From assembly GCA_902588515.1 (NCBI GenBank), contig CACIPP010000001.1, positions 62,001 to 126,000 of the forward strand: 64,000 nucleotides of DNA, read 5' to 3'. The stretch comes from GCA-002704185 sp902588515 (GTDB lineage: Bacteria; Pseudomonadota; Alphaproteobacteria; Pelagibacterales; Pelagibacteraceae). Both the position numbers and the translations under genes were made by a program. Every line of letters starts with the position of its first letter. The first letter of the stretch is position 1. Below the pieces are notes generated by a model that ran no database searches, was not told the origin of the DNA, and saw only the letters and a list, made by a program, of their open reading frames with translations. Below are positions 51,111-59,960 of the stretch, piece after piece.

Positions 51111-52115
51111 ATGTCTTTTGGATTGGCAATTGTAGGCGCAACAGGTAATGTTGGAAGAAAAATTATCGAAGTTCTGGAAAAAAGAAATTTTCCGGTTAAA
51201 GAATTATATTTAATTGCTTCAGAAAATAGTGTTGGCAGCAAAATAATATTTAAAAATAAACAATTAGAAATCATAAGTTTTGATAAATTTGACTTCTCAA
51301 AAGCAAAAATTACCTTTTTTTGTTGTGGAGCAAAATTAAGTGCAGAATTAATACCCAAAGTTACGAATAAAACTATAGTAATCGATAATTCAAGCTATTT
51401 TAGGATGGATAGTAGTATCCCATTAATTGTTCCTGAGGTAAATTTAAACGAACTTAAAAAATTTAAAAATAAAAATATTATTTCCAATCCTAATTGCTCA
51501 ACTGCACAGTTAGTATTAGTTTTAAAGCCATTACATGATAAATTTAAAATCAAAAGAGTTGTAGTTTCTACTTATCAATCTGTTTCAGGCGCAGGCAAAT
51601 TGTCTATGGATGAATTAATATCTCAAACATCTGGTTTCATAAATAAAGAAGAAATACAAAGTAAAAATTTTACTCATCAAATAGCCTTTAATGTCATTCC
51701 ACATATAGACTCATTTTCTACTGAGGGATACACTAAGGAGGAAATTAAAATGCAAAATGAAACAAAAAAAATATTAGATGAAAAAATTAATCTAACAGCA
51801 ACCTGTGTCAGAGTACCAGTTTTAGTTTCACATTCGGAGTCGGTAAATATTGAGTTTAATACAGATTTTGAATTAGAGGAAGTTAATAAAATTTTGAAGA
51901 GAGCCCCAGGTTGTGTTTTGCACGATAAAAGACAAGATAAGGGGTATGCTACGCCTATAGATGCAGAAGGAAAATATGAAACTTTTATTTCAAGAGTAAG
52001 AAAAGATAATAGTAATAAAAACTCTTTAAATATGTGGATAGTATCTGATAATTTATTAAAAGGCGCGGCTTTAAACGCTGTACAAATAGCTGAGAAATTA
52101 ATTAAAATTATCTAA
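51111..52115 (+). CDS. asd: Aspartate-semialdehyde dehydrogenase
   Basis: Reduces aspartyl phosphate to aspartate semialdehyde, precursor of lysine, DAP, threonine and methionine. It has 334 residues. The nucleotide-binding AIVGATGNVGRKIIEVLE (about residues 5-22) and the catalytic cysteine in SNPNCSTAQLVLVL (about 125-138) are present, with VSTYQSVSGAGK and the DKRQDKGYATPIDA region following. It directly precedes sdhC with only 2 nt between. Confidence 0.96.
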   Translation: MSFGLAIVGATGNVGRKIIEVLEKRNFPVKELYLIASENSVGSKIIFKNKQLEIISFDKFDFSKAKITFFCCGAKLSAELIPKVTNKTIVIDNSSYFRMDSSIPLIVPEVNLNELKKFKNKNIISNPNCSTAQLVLVLKPLHDKFKIKRVVVSTYQSVSGAGKLSMDELISQTSGFINKEEIQSKNFTHQIAFNVIPHIDSFSTEGYTKEEIKMQNETKKILDEKINLTATCVRVPVLVSHSESVNIEFNTDFELEEVNKILKRAPGCVLHDKRQDKGYATPIDAEGKYETFISRVRKDNSNKNSLNMWIVSDNLLKGAALNAVQIAEKLIKII

Positions 52116-52117
52116 TT

Positions 52118-52486
52118 ATGAAAGAAAATCCATTATCACCTCACTTGCAAGTATATAAATGGCAGTTATCATCCTTATTATCTATTACACATAGAATTAC
52201 TTTAATATTGAATATTTTTTCAATTTTTCTTATTGCAATATGGATTTTTTCAGTTGCTATCGGTGGAGACTTTTATAACTATTTGAATATTTTCATATCA
52301 TCTTTTTTAGGTAAATTTATTGTAATAGGATGTTCATGGTCTTTATTATTTTATTTTCTTGCTGAAATAAGACACATAGTATGGGATTTGGGTTATGGTT
52401 ATGAAATAAAAACTGCGAATATTTCAGGTATTTTTATATTTGTATTGTCTTTAGTTTTAACTTTTATCGTTTGGGTAGTCACATGA
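52118..52486 (+). CDS. sdhC: Succinate dehydrogenase cytochrome b556 subunit
   Basis: A 122-residue three-helix membrane anchor of complex II. It has SPHLQVYKWQLSSLLSITHRIT (split about residues 7-28), which contains the conserved Ser and Arg of the quinone site. LAEIRHIVWDLG (about 81-92) carries the expected heme b axial histidine at about residue 86. Overlaps sdhD as ATGA. Confidence 0.94.
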   Translation: MKENPLSPHLQVYKWQLSSLLSITHRITLILNIFSIFLIAIWIFSVAIGGDFYNYLNIFISSFLGKFIVIGCSWSLLFYFLAEIRHIVWDLGYGYEIKTANISGIFIFVLSLVLTFIVWVVT

Positions 52487-52812
52487 TAAAAAGCGTAAAT
52501 AAATGGATCATTTATAGATTATCGTCTTTAATATTAACACCAATAGTATTTTGGCTAGTTGCGAACATGCCAAAAAATATATTTGTAAAACAAAATACTG
52601 TTGAAAATTTTATAAATGATAATCTTAATTTTTCAGTATTAGTCATCGCTTATTTACTAATATCCATTAATATTAAAATTGGTATAAATGAGGTATTTGA
52701 GGATTACATTCATAATGAATTTTACAAAAATGTCGCAAAATGGATGATTTCAGCCTTAATTATTGTAATATCTTTCTTAGCTATTATATCAATGTTAATT
52801 ATTAGATTATGA
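52483..52812 (+). CDS. sdhD: Succinate dehydrogenase membrane anchor subunit
   Basis: A 109-residue protein with three hydrophobic segments and the SdhD signature NEVFEDYIHNE (about residues 69-79), whose aspartate-tyrosine pair helps form the ubiquinone site. In E. coli the preceding segment is LIHAWIG, with His71 as a heme b ligand. The aligned residues here are SINIKIG, placing Asn63 at that position. I chose the ATG at 52483, overlapping the sdhC stop. It overlaps sdhA by 4 nt. Confidence 0.93.
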   Translation: MIKSVNKWIIYRLSSLILTPIVFWLVANMPKNIFVKQNTVENFINDNLNFSVLVIAYLLISINIKIGINEVFEDYIHNEFYKNVAKWMISALIIVISFLAIISMLIIRL

Positions 52813-54590
52813 GTTCATACAAAATTATAGATCATGAGTACGATGTAGTGGTTGTGGGCGCTGGAGGATCCGGTTTAAGAGCAGCTGTTGGTTTAGCAGA
52901 GGCAGGTTTAAAAACTGCGTGTGTATCGAAGGTATTTCCAACTAGAAGTCACACGGCTGCTGCCCAAGGTGGTATTTCAGCTGCACTAGGTAATATGGGC
53001 GAAGATGACTGGCGATGGCACATGTATGATACAGTTAAAGGTGCAGATTGGCTGGGAGATCAAGACGCTATAGAATATCTTTGCAAAGAAGCTCCTGAAG
53101 CTGTCATTGAATTAGAAAAATATGGCGTACCATTTAGTAGAACAGAGGAAGGAAAAATATATCAACGTCCTTTCGGGGGTATGACTAAAAATTACGGTAA
53201 CGGAGTAGCTCAAAGAACTTGTGCCGCTGCAGACAGAACGGGTCATGCAATATTACATACATTGTATGGTCAAGCATTGAAGAAAAAAACAGAATTTTTT
53301 ATAGAGCACTTTGCATTAGATCTTTTGATGCATAATGACAAGTGTCAGGGAGTATTAACTTGGTCTCTACAAGATGGAACAATAAATAGATTTAGATCAA
53401 AAATTACAATTTTAGCAACAGGTGGATATGGTAGAGCCTATTTTTCTGCAACATCTGCACACACATGTACTGGTGATGGAGGTGGTATGGTTTTAAGAGC
53501 AGGATTACCTCTGCAAGATATGGAGTTTGTTCAGTTTCACCCCACAGGAATTTATGGTGTTGGTTGCTTAATAACTGAAGGTAGCAGAGGAGAAGGAGGT
53601 TTTTTAGTTAACTCCGAGGGTGAAAGGTTTATGGAAAGATATGCACCATCTGCTAAAGATTTAGCATCCAGAGATGTTGTATCTCGATCTATGACTGTTG
53701 AAATTAACGAAGGTAGAGGCGTAGGAAAAAATAAAGATCACATATACCTTCACTTAAACCATTTAGATCCAAAAGTATTGAGTGAAAGACTGCCAGGTAT
53801 CTCAGAGTCGGCAAAAGTATTTGCGGGTGTTGATGTTACTAAAGAACCAATACCTGTATTACCAACTGTTCATTATAATATGGGGGGAATATCAACTAAT
53901 TATCATGGGCAAGTTCTTACAAAAGATGTAAATGGTTCGGATAAAATAGTAGATGGCCTAATGGCTGTAGGTGAAGCGGCTTGTGTTTCAGTACATGGCG
54001 CAAACAGATTAGGATCAAATTCATTAATTGATCTCGTAGTATTTGGAAAGGCAGCATCTAAAAAAGCTGCCGAATTGGTTAAACCTAATTCAAAACATGA
54101 AATAATTCCTGATAGTGAAACACAAAAATCTTTAGACAGATTTGATAAATTAAGAAATTCAAATGGATCAACATCAACGGCACATTTAAGAAGTCTAATG
54201 CAAAAAACTATGCAAAATAAATGCGCTGTTTTTAGAACAAATAAAACCTTACAAGAAGGTGTCAACGAAATTAGAAAACCTTGGGATGGTTTAAGCGATT
54301 TATCTGTGAAAGATAGATCACTAATTTTTAATACTGATTTGGTTGAAACGTTAGAGTTTGATAATTTAATAAGACAATCAATGGTTACAATGGCATCTGC
54401 AGAGAATAGAAAAGAAAGTAGAGGAGCACATTCAAGAGAAGACTTTAAAGAGAGGGATGATAATAATTGGATGAAACACACACTTGCTTGGCATAAATCA
54501 GGATCAGTCGATATAGATTATAGGGATGTACACAAACATACACTTTCAAACGATGTTCAATACTTTCCACCAAAAGCAAGAGTATATTAA
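52809..54590 (+). CDS. sdhA: Succinate dehydrogenase flavoprotein subunit
   Basis: The FAD-bearing catalytic subunit (593 residues) that oxidises succinate to fumarate. The dinucleotide-binding VVGAGGSGLRAAVGLAEAG (about residues 15-33), the FAD-attachment region RSHTAAAQGGISAALGN (about 46-62), HPTGIYG, and the catalytic-arginine region GSRGEGGFLVNSEGERFMERY (split about 258-279) are present, as is SVHGANRLGSNSL (about 396-408). The SDHAF4-like gene at 9483 may encode its assembly factor. Confidence 0.97.
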   Translation: MSSYKIIDHEYDVVVVGAGGSGLRAAVGLAEAGLKTACVSKVFPTRSHTAAAQGGISAALGNMGEDDWRWHMYDTVKGADWLGDQDAIEYLCKEAPEAVIELEKYGVPFSRTEEGKIYQRPFGGMTKNYGNGVAQRTCAAADRTGHAILHTLYGQALKKKTEFFIEHFALDLLMHNDKCQGVLTWSLQDGTINRFRSKITILATGGYGRAYFSATSAHTCTGDGGGMVLRAGLPLQDMEFVQFHPTGIYGVGCLITEGSRGEGGFLVNSEGERFMERYAPSAKDLASRDVVSRSMTVEINEGRGVGKNKDHIYLHLNHLDPKVLSERLPGISESAKVFAGVDVTKEPIPVLPTVHYNMGGISTNYHGQVLTKDVNGSDKIVDGLMAVGEAACVSVHGANRLGSNSLIDLVVFGKAASKKAAELVKPNSKHEIIPDSETQKSLDRFDKLRNSNGSTSTAHLRSLMQKTMQNKCAVFRTNKTLQEGVNEIRKPWDGLSDLSVKDRSLIFNTDLVETLEFDNLIRQSMVTMASAENRKESRGAHSREDFKERDDNNWMKHTLAWHKSGSVDIDYRDVHKHTLSNDVQYFPPKARVY

Positions 54591-55372
54591 TGGTAAAATT
54601 TGCATTACCTAAAAATTCTAAAATTAATCCAGGCAAATACCATCGAAACTCTGACGGCTCCAAAAATTTAAAAAAATTTAAAGTTTATAGATGGAATCCT
54701 GAGGACGGTAAAAATCCAAGTATAGATACTTTTGAGGTTAATTTGGATAATTGCGGTCCAATGGTCTTGGATGCTTTGATCAAGATTAAAAACGAAACTG
54801 ATTCTACTTTGACTTTTCGTAGATCTTGCAGGGAAGGTGTATGTGGATCTTGTGCTATGAATATTGATGGCGCAAATACACTGGCTTGTACTAAAGCTAT
54901 TAGCGATATTAAAAGCGATATAAATGTTTATCCACTACCGCATATGCCAGTTATTAAAGATTTAGTTGCAAATTTAAGTAAACTTTACAAACAATATGAG
55001 TCAATAGAGCCGTGGATGCAATCGCTAAAAAACGGAGATATAAAAGAAAAAAAACAATCAATCTCTGAAAGGTCAAAATTAGACGGGTTATATGAATGTA
55101 TAATGTGTGCATGTTGTTCAACATCATGCCCAAGTTATTGGTGGAATGGTGATAAATATTTGGGCCCTGCCGTATTATTGCAAGCTTACAGATGGATAAT
55201 TGACAGCCGAGATAATGAAAGAAAAAAAAGGCTCAAAAAAGTTGCAGATGAATTAAAACTCTTTAGATGTCATACTATAATGAACTGTACTAACGCTTGT
55301 CCAAAAGGTTTAAATCCTGCCAAAGCAATTGGATCTATTAAAAAAATGTTAGTTACTGAAAAAATTAAATAG
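54590..55372 (+). CDS. sdhB: Succinate dehydrogenase iron-sulfur subunit
   Basis: A 260-residue electron-transfer subunit with three Fe-S clusters. [2Fe-2S] ligands lie in SCREGVCGSCAMNIDG (about residues 79-94) with a later TLAC. [4Fe-4S] and [3Fe-4S] ligands lie in ECIMCACCSTSCPSYWWN (about 164-181) and the CHTIMNCTNACPKGLNP region (about 225-241). Its ATG overlaps the sdhA stop as TAATG. Last gene of sdhCDAB. Confidence 0.97.
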   Translation: MVKFALPKNSKINPGKYHRNSDGSKNLKKFKVYRWNPEDGKNPSIDTFEVNLDNCGPMVLDALIKIKNETDSTLTFRRSCREGVCGSCAMNIDGANTLACTKAISDIKSDINVYPLPHMPVIKDLVANLSKLYKQYESIEPWMQSLKNGDIKEKKQSISERSKLDGLYECIMCACCSTSCPSYWWNGDKYLGPAVLLQAYRWIIDSRDNERKKRLKKVADELKLFRCHTIMNCTNACPKGLNPAKAIGSIKKMLVTEKIK

Positions 55373-55390
55373 ATATAACTAAATACTGAA

Positions 55391-56884
55391 ATGCAAAAAA
55401 TAAACCATTATATTGATGGAACTAATTTCGAGGGTAATTCTGGCAAAACATCTGATGTTTATAATCCTGCAACTGGGGAAGTATCAGCAAAAGTTTGTTT
55501 AGCTAATTCAAATGAGACCAAAAAGGCAATCGATGTTGCAGCCAAAGCTTTTCAAGGTTGGGCTTCTACACCACCACTTCAAAGAGCTAGAATTTTATTT
55601 AAGTTTAAAGAATTAATTGAAAAATACGCTAATGACTTAACAATGATTATAGTTCAGGAACACGGAAAAGTTTACGAAGATGCTAAAGGTTCATTAACAA
55701 GAGGTCTCGAGGTAGTTGAATTTGCTTGTGGTATACCTCATTTGCTAAAAGGTGAATTTACTGAAAATGTTGGTCGAGATGTTGATAGCTGGTCTGTCAG
55801 ACAACCTTTAGGAGTTTGTGCAGGAATAACGCCATTTAATTTTCCTGCTATGGTTCCAATGTGGATGTTCCCTATCGCAATAGCATGTGGAAATACTTTT
55901 ATATTAAAACCATCTGAAAAAGTTCCATCTTGCTCGATGATGTTAGCCGATTTACTTACTAAGGCAGGATTGCCGAAAGGAGTTTTAAATGTTGTCAATG
56001 GAGGAAAGGAGGTTGTTGATACATTAATAGAAAGCAAATCTATTAATGCAATTAGTTTTGTTGGCTCGACACCTGTAGCAAAATATATTTATGAAAATTC
56101 TGCAAAACACGAAAAGAGAGTGCAAGCTTTAGGAGGTGCTAAAAACCATTGTGTTGTAATGCCTGATGCTGATTTAAATCAAGCAATAAACGGTTTAATG
56201 GGTGCCGCTTACGGGTCAGCAGGTGAAAGATGCATGGCACAGTCAGTTGCTGTGGCAGTAGGTGGAGTCGCTGATAAACTTGTAGATGGTTTAAAAAAAA
56301 AAGTTGAAGAGTTAAAAATTGGTCCAGGAACAGACAAAAATATTGAAATGGGTCCTTTGATAACAAAGGAGCATTTAAAGAAGGTCAAGGACTATGTTGA
56401 AGTTGGAAAGAAGGAAGGTGCGAAATTAATTGTAGATGGATCAGAAATAAAACTACAAGGTTATGAAAAAGGTTTCTTTATGGGTGGCTGTTTGTTTGAT
56501 CATGTTAAAACTAATATGAAAATATATAATGAGGAAATCTTTGGTCCAGTTCTTTCAATTGTAAGAGTAAAAGATTTTGAAGAGGCGATAAAAATTATCA
56601 ATAACCACGAATATGGTAATGGAGTCAGTATCTTTACTAGAGATGGCGATGCAGCAAGGTCATTTTCAAGTAGAATAAAGGTAGGAATGGTTGGAATTAA
56701 TATTCCTATACCTGTTCCTATGGCTTTCCATAGTTTTGGAGGTTGGAAAAGATCATTATTCGGCGATCATCATATGCACGGAATGGAAGGAATAAGGTTT
56801 TACACAAAATTAAAGACAATAACATCTAGGTGGCCCACAGGTATAAAAGATAATAACAATTTTACTATGCCGACAATGAAATAG
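55391..56884 (+). CDS. mmsA: Methylmalonate-semialdehyde dehydrogenase (CoA-acylating)
   Basis: A 497-residue aldehyde dehydrogenase of the MmsA/IolA class. It oxidises methylmalonate or malonate semialdehyde to propionyl- or acetyl-CoA in valine, thymine or inositol breakdown. Class features are the HYIDGTNFEG opening, GVCAGITPFNFPAMVPMWM (about residues 139-157), FVGSTPVAKYIYE (about 223-235), and the catalytic cysteine in GSAGERCMAQS (about 275-285). The ending GIKDNNNFTMPTMK is also typical. It is unusual inside an sdh-mdh-suc run; 18 nt separate it from sdhB and 66 nt from mdh. Confidence 0.93.
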   Translation: MQKINHYIDGTNFEGNSGKTSDVYNPATGEVSAKVCLANSNETKKAIDVAAKAFQGWASTPPLQRARILFKFKELIEKYANDLTMIIVQEHGKVYEDAKGSLTRGLEVVEFACGIPHLLKGEFTENVGRDVDSWSVRQPLGVCAGITPFNFPAMVPMWMFPIAIACGNTFILKPSEKVPSCSMMLADLLTKAGLPKGVLNVVNGGKEVVDTLIESKSINAISFVGSTPVAKYIYENSAKHEKRVQALGGAKNHCVVMPDADLNQAINGLMGAAYGSAGERCMAQSVAVAVGGVADKLVDGLKKKVEELKIGPGTDKNIEMGPLITKEHLKKVKDYVEVGKKEGAKLIVDGSEIKLQGYEKGFFMGGCLFDHVKTNMKIYNEEIFGPVLSIVRVKDFEEAIKIINNHEYGNGVSIFTRDGDAARSFSSRIKVGMVGINIPIPVPMAFHSFGGWKRSLFGDHHMHGMEGIRFYTKLKTITSRWPTGIKDNNNFTMPTMK

Positions 56885-56950
56885 TGTGGTTTATTAATTA
56901 TAAACAAAAATTAATTTTGCTTTTTAATTTTCATAATTTATAAAGACTAG

Positions 56951-57907
56951 ATGAAAAAAATATCCCTTATAGGTGCTGGACAAATTGGAGGCACACTTGC
57001 TCATCTGATCGCAATAAAAGAATTAGCTAATGTAGTATTATTTGATATCGACGAAGGTATTGCAAAGGGAAAAGCATTAGATATAGCTCAGTCATTGGCT
57101 GTTGACGGTTATAATGTTAAGTTATCAGGTACAAATAATTATGAAGATACTAAAGGCTCTGATGTAATCATAATAACAGCTGGGGTTCCACGAAAACCAG
57201 GAATGTCACGTGATGATCTACTTGGTACTAATTTAAAAATTATCAAACAAGTTGCAGAAGGTATAAAAGATACATCGCCGAATGCTTTCGTTATTTGCAT
57301 AACTAATCCTTTAGATGTCATTGTGATGGCACTTCAAAAATATTCTAATTTTCCCAAAGAAAAAGTTATTGGTATGGCAGGTATATTGGATACTTCAAGA
57401 TTTAAACACTTTATTGCCGAGGAATTAAATTCAGAGATTAAAAATGTTAACTCATTCGTTTTAGGAGGTCATGGAGATACTATGGTGCCTGTACCTAATA
57501 GGACAACGATAAATAGCAAACCTTTAAACGATTTTATAAAAGATGGTTCTACAACCCAAGAAAGAATTGATAGTATAATTGATAGAACTAGGAAAGGCGG
57601 AGCTGAAATAGTAAAGTTTCTTAAAACCGGCTCGGCATTTTATGCTCCTGCTGCATCTGGAGTAGCAATGGCAGAGTCATATTTAAAAAATCAAAAAAAA
57701 ACTCTTCCATGTGCAGCTTATTTAAACGGTGAGTATGGAATAAAAGATCTTTATGTTGGTGTTCCTGTTATTATAGGGGAAAAAGGTATAGAAAAAATTA
57801 TTGAGCTAAAATTAGATGCAGATGAGCAGAAAAGTTTTCAAACTTCTATTGATGCAGTTAGAGAATTATTTAATGCAGCCAAAAAAATTGATCCATCCTT
57901 AGCTTAA
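56951..57907 (+). CDS. mdh: Malate dehydrogenase
   Basis: A 318-residue NAD-dependent malate dehydrogenase of the lactate-dehydrogenase-like class. Motifs are SLIGAGQIGGTLAHL (about residues 4-18), ITAGVPRKPGMSRDDLL with the substrate arginines (about 75-91), ITNPLDV, GILDTSRF and the catalytic-histidine segment VLGGHGDTMVP (about 171-181). The 66-nt gap before it contains AT-rich hexamers (for example TATAAA before the start) that could form a weak promoter, but none is convincing. sucC follows after 1 nt. Confidence 0.97.
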   Translation: MKKISLIGAGQIGGTLAHLIAIKELANVVLFDIDEGIAKGKALDIAQSLAVDGYNVKLSGTNNYEDTKGSDVIIITAGVPRKPGMSRDDLLGTNLKIIKQVAEGIKDTSPNAFVICITNPLDVIVMALQKYSNFPKEKVIGMAGILDTSRFKHFIAEELNSEIKNVNSFVLGGHGDTMVPVPNRTTINSKPLNDFIKDGSTTQERIDSIIDRTRKGGAEIVKFLKTGSAFYAPAASGVAMAESYLKNQKKTLPCAAYLNGEYGIKDLYVGVPVIIGEKGIEKIIELKLDADEQKSFQTSIDAVRELFNAAKKIDPSLA

Positions 57908-57908
57908 C

Positions 57909-59069
57909 ATGAACATACACGAACATCAGGCTAAAGATATATTAAAAAAGTTTGGAGCGCCAGTTCCAAATGGAGAGCCTATTTTTGATTTAAGTGAAAT
58001 AGAAAATGTTTTTAAAAAATTCAATAGTAAAAAACTTGTATTAAAAGCTCAAATTCATGCGGGCGGCAGAGGAAAAGCTGGGGGTATAAAAGTCATCAAT
58101 AATCTTAACGAATTAAAGCAAGAAGCACAGAAATTATTCGGCAAGAAACTAATAACGCATCAAACTGGACCAGAGGGTCGGGAAGTAAAAAGATTATATT
58201 TAGAGGAAGCATCAATAATAGATAAAGAATTTTATTTGTCCTGTTTAGTTGATCGATCAAGTTCAAAAATTGCATTCATCTCTAGCGCAGAAGGTGGCAT
58301 GGATATAGAGGAAGTAGCGTCTAAGTCTCCAAAAAAAATAATTACTACCAAAGTAGATATTAAAGATAACTTAACAGATGAGGAAATATTTAAAATTTTA
58401 TCACCTTATGATTTAAAAGATCAATGCAAATCTCAGGGTCTAAAACTTATTCAATCGATTTATAAAACAATGATAAAAACTGATGCAAGTCTGATTGAAA
58501 TCAACCCTCTAATTACAACCAAAACAAATAATATTGTTTGTTTAGATGCTAAGATTAGTTTTGATGATAATGCATTATTTAGAAATGAAGATATTCTAAA
58601 ATTAAGGGATTTAAATGAAGAAGACCCAATGGAAATTGAAGCAAGTAAATTTGATTTAGCATATATTAAATTAGATGGTGAAATTGGGTGCATGGTTAAT
58701 GGTGCGGGGTTAGCAATGGCAACAATGGATATTATTAAACTTTATGGATCGGAACCCGCGAATTTTTTGGACGTAGGTGGAGGCGCATCTAAAGAAAAAG
58801 TTACTGCAGCATTTAAAATCATTTTATCGGATAAAAATGTTAAGGGTATTTTAATAAATATCTTTGGAGGTATTATGAAATGTGACGTCATAGCAGACGG
58901 TGTGATTACAGCAGCAAAAGAAACAAAATTGTCTGTTCCACTTGTAGTAAGATTAGCGGGGACTAATTTTGAGCAAGGAAAAAAAATACTAAGCAAATCT
59001 GGTTTAAAGATTATACCTGCTGAAGATTTATCTGATGCGGCTAAAAAAATTGTTGATGCTATTAGATAA
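57909..59069 (+). CDS. sucC: Succinyl-CoA synthetase beta subunit
   Basis: A 386-residue subunit binding ATP/GTP and succinate. The ATP-grasp domain starts NIHEHQAKDILKKFGAPVP and contains KAQIHAGGRGKAGGIK (about residues 45-60), ASLIEINPL, and MVNGAGLAMATMDIIKLYG (about 257-275). The C-terminal FGGIMKCDVIADG and RLAGTN segments are typical. Overlaps sucD by 1 nt. Confidence 0.97.
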   Translation: MNIHEHQAKDILKKFGAPVPNGEPIFDLSEIENVFKKFNSKKLVLKAQIHAGGRGKAGGIKVINNLNELKQEAQKLFGKKLITHQTGPEGREVKRLYLEEASIIDKEFYLSCLVDRSSSKIAFISSAEGGMDIEEVASKSPKKIITTKVDIKDNLTDEEIFKILSPYDLKDQCKSQGLKLIQSIYKTMIKTDASLIEINPLITTKTNNIVCLDAKISFDDNALFRNEDILKLRDLNEEDPMEIEASKFDLAYIKLDGEIGCMVNGAGLAMATMDIIKLYGSEPANFLDVGGGASKEKVTAAFKIILSDKNVKGILINIFGGIMKCDVIADGVITAAKETKLSVPLVVRLAGTNFEQGKKILSKSGLKIIPAEDLSDAAKKIVDAIR

Positions 59070-59944
59070 TGTCAATTTTAATTAATAAAAATACGAAAGT
59101 TATTTGTCAAGGTTTCACCGGTTCGAATGGTACATTTCATTCTGAGCAATCAATTTTATATGGAACGAAAATGGTTGGAGGAGTTACTCCAAAAAAAGGA
59201 GGACAAAAACATTTAGGGTTACCAGTTTTTAATACTGTAATAGAAGCAAAAGAAAAAACCAAAGCAGATGCTACCGTAATATATGTTCCAGCCAAGTTTG
59301 CTGCAAAAGCTATCGAGGAAGCGATTGAGGCACAAATAGAATTAATTATCTGTATTACCGAAGGTATTCCGGTTTTGGACATGATAAAAGTTAAGAACAA
59401 ACTTCAAAATTCTAAATCAAGATTAATAGGACCAAATTGCCCAGGAATCATTACTCCAGAAGAATGCAAAATTGGAATTATGCCTGGACATATTCACAAA
59501 AAAGGTAATGTGGGAATTGTATCTAGATCTGGGACTCTAACTTATGAGGCTGTATACCAAACTACTAAGGAAGGTCTTGGTCAGTCCACATGTGTTGGTA
59601 TTGGAGGAGATCCAATTAATGGTACAAATTTTATAGATTGTTTAGATCTTTTTCTTAAAGATAATGAAACAAATAGCATTGTAATGATTGGGGAAATAGG
59701 GGGTACTGCAGAAGAGGAGGCAGCGGAATTTATCAAAAATTCAGAAGTTAAAAAGCCTATAGTCGGTTTTATTGCAGGAATGACAGCACCCCCTGGACGA
59801 AGAATGGGTCATGCTGGAGCAATTATTTCAGGTGGTAAGGGCGGTGCCATTGATAAAATCAAAAAAATGCAAGAATGTGGAATTACTATGGCAAAGTCTC
59901 CATCGGAAATTGGAAAAACATTGAAATCTATAGTTAATAATTGA
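59069..59944 (+). CDS. sucD: Succinyl-CoA synthetase alpha subunit
   Basis: A 291-residue subunit binding CoA and carrying the transient phosphohistidine. Motifs are ICQGFTGSNGTFHSEQ (about residues 12-27), GVTPKKGGQKHLGLPVF, ITEGIPVLDM, IGPNCPGIITPEECKIG (about 121-137) and GRRMGHAGAIISGGKG (about 239-254), which holds the phosphorylated histidine. It is the partner of sucC. Confidence 0.97.
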   Translation: MSILINKNTKVICQGFTGSNGTFHSEQSILYGTKMVGGVTPKKGGQKHLGLPVFNTVIEAKEKTKADATVIYVPAKFAAKAIEEAIEAQIELIICITEGIPVLDMIKVKNKLQNSKSRLIGPNCPGIITPEECKIGIMPGHIHKKGNVGIVSRSGTLTYEAVYQTTKEGLGQSTCVGIGGDPINGTNFIDCLDLFLKDNETNSIVMIGEIGGTAEEEAAEFIKNSEVKKPIVGFIAGMTAPPGRRMGHAGAIISGGKGGAIDKIKKMQECGITMAKSPSEIGKTLKSIVNN

Positions 59945-59960
59945 TATAATGCAAACTTAA

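Noticed and set aside
53903..54481. 192-codon minus-strand frame inside sdhA
   Set aside because: It is antisense to the strongly conserved sdhA. Long antisense frames are expected from the codon bias of a conserved gene, and nothing in its protein looks real.
56885..56950. Promoter between mmsA and mdh
   Set aside because: Several AT-rich hexamers exist, but no -35/-10 pair stands out from the background.
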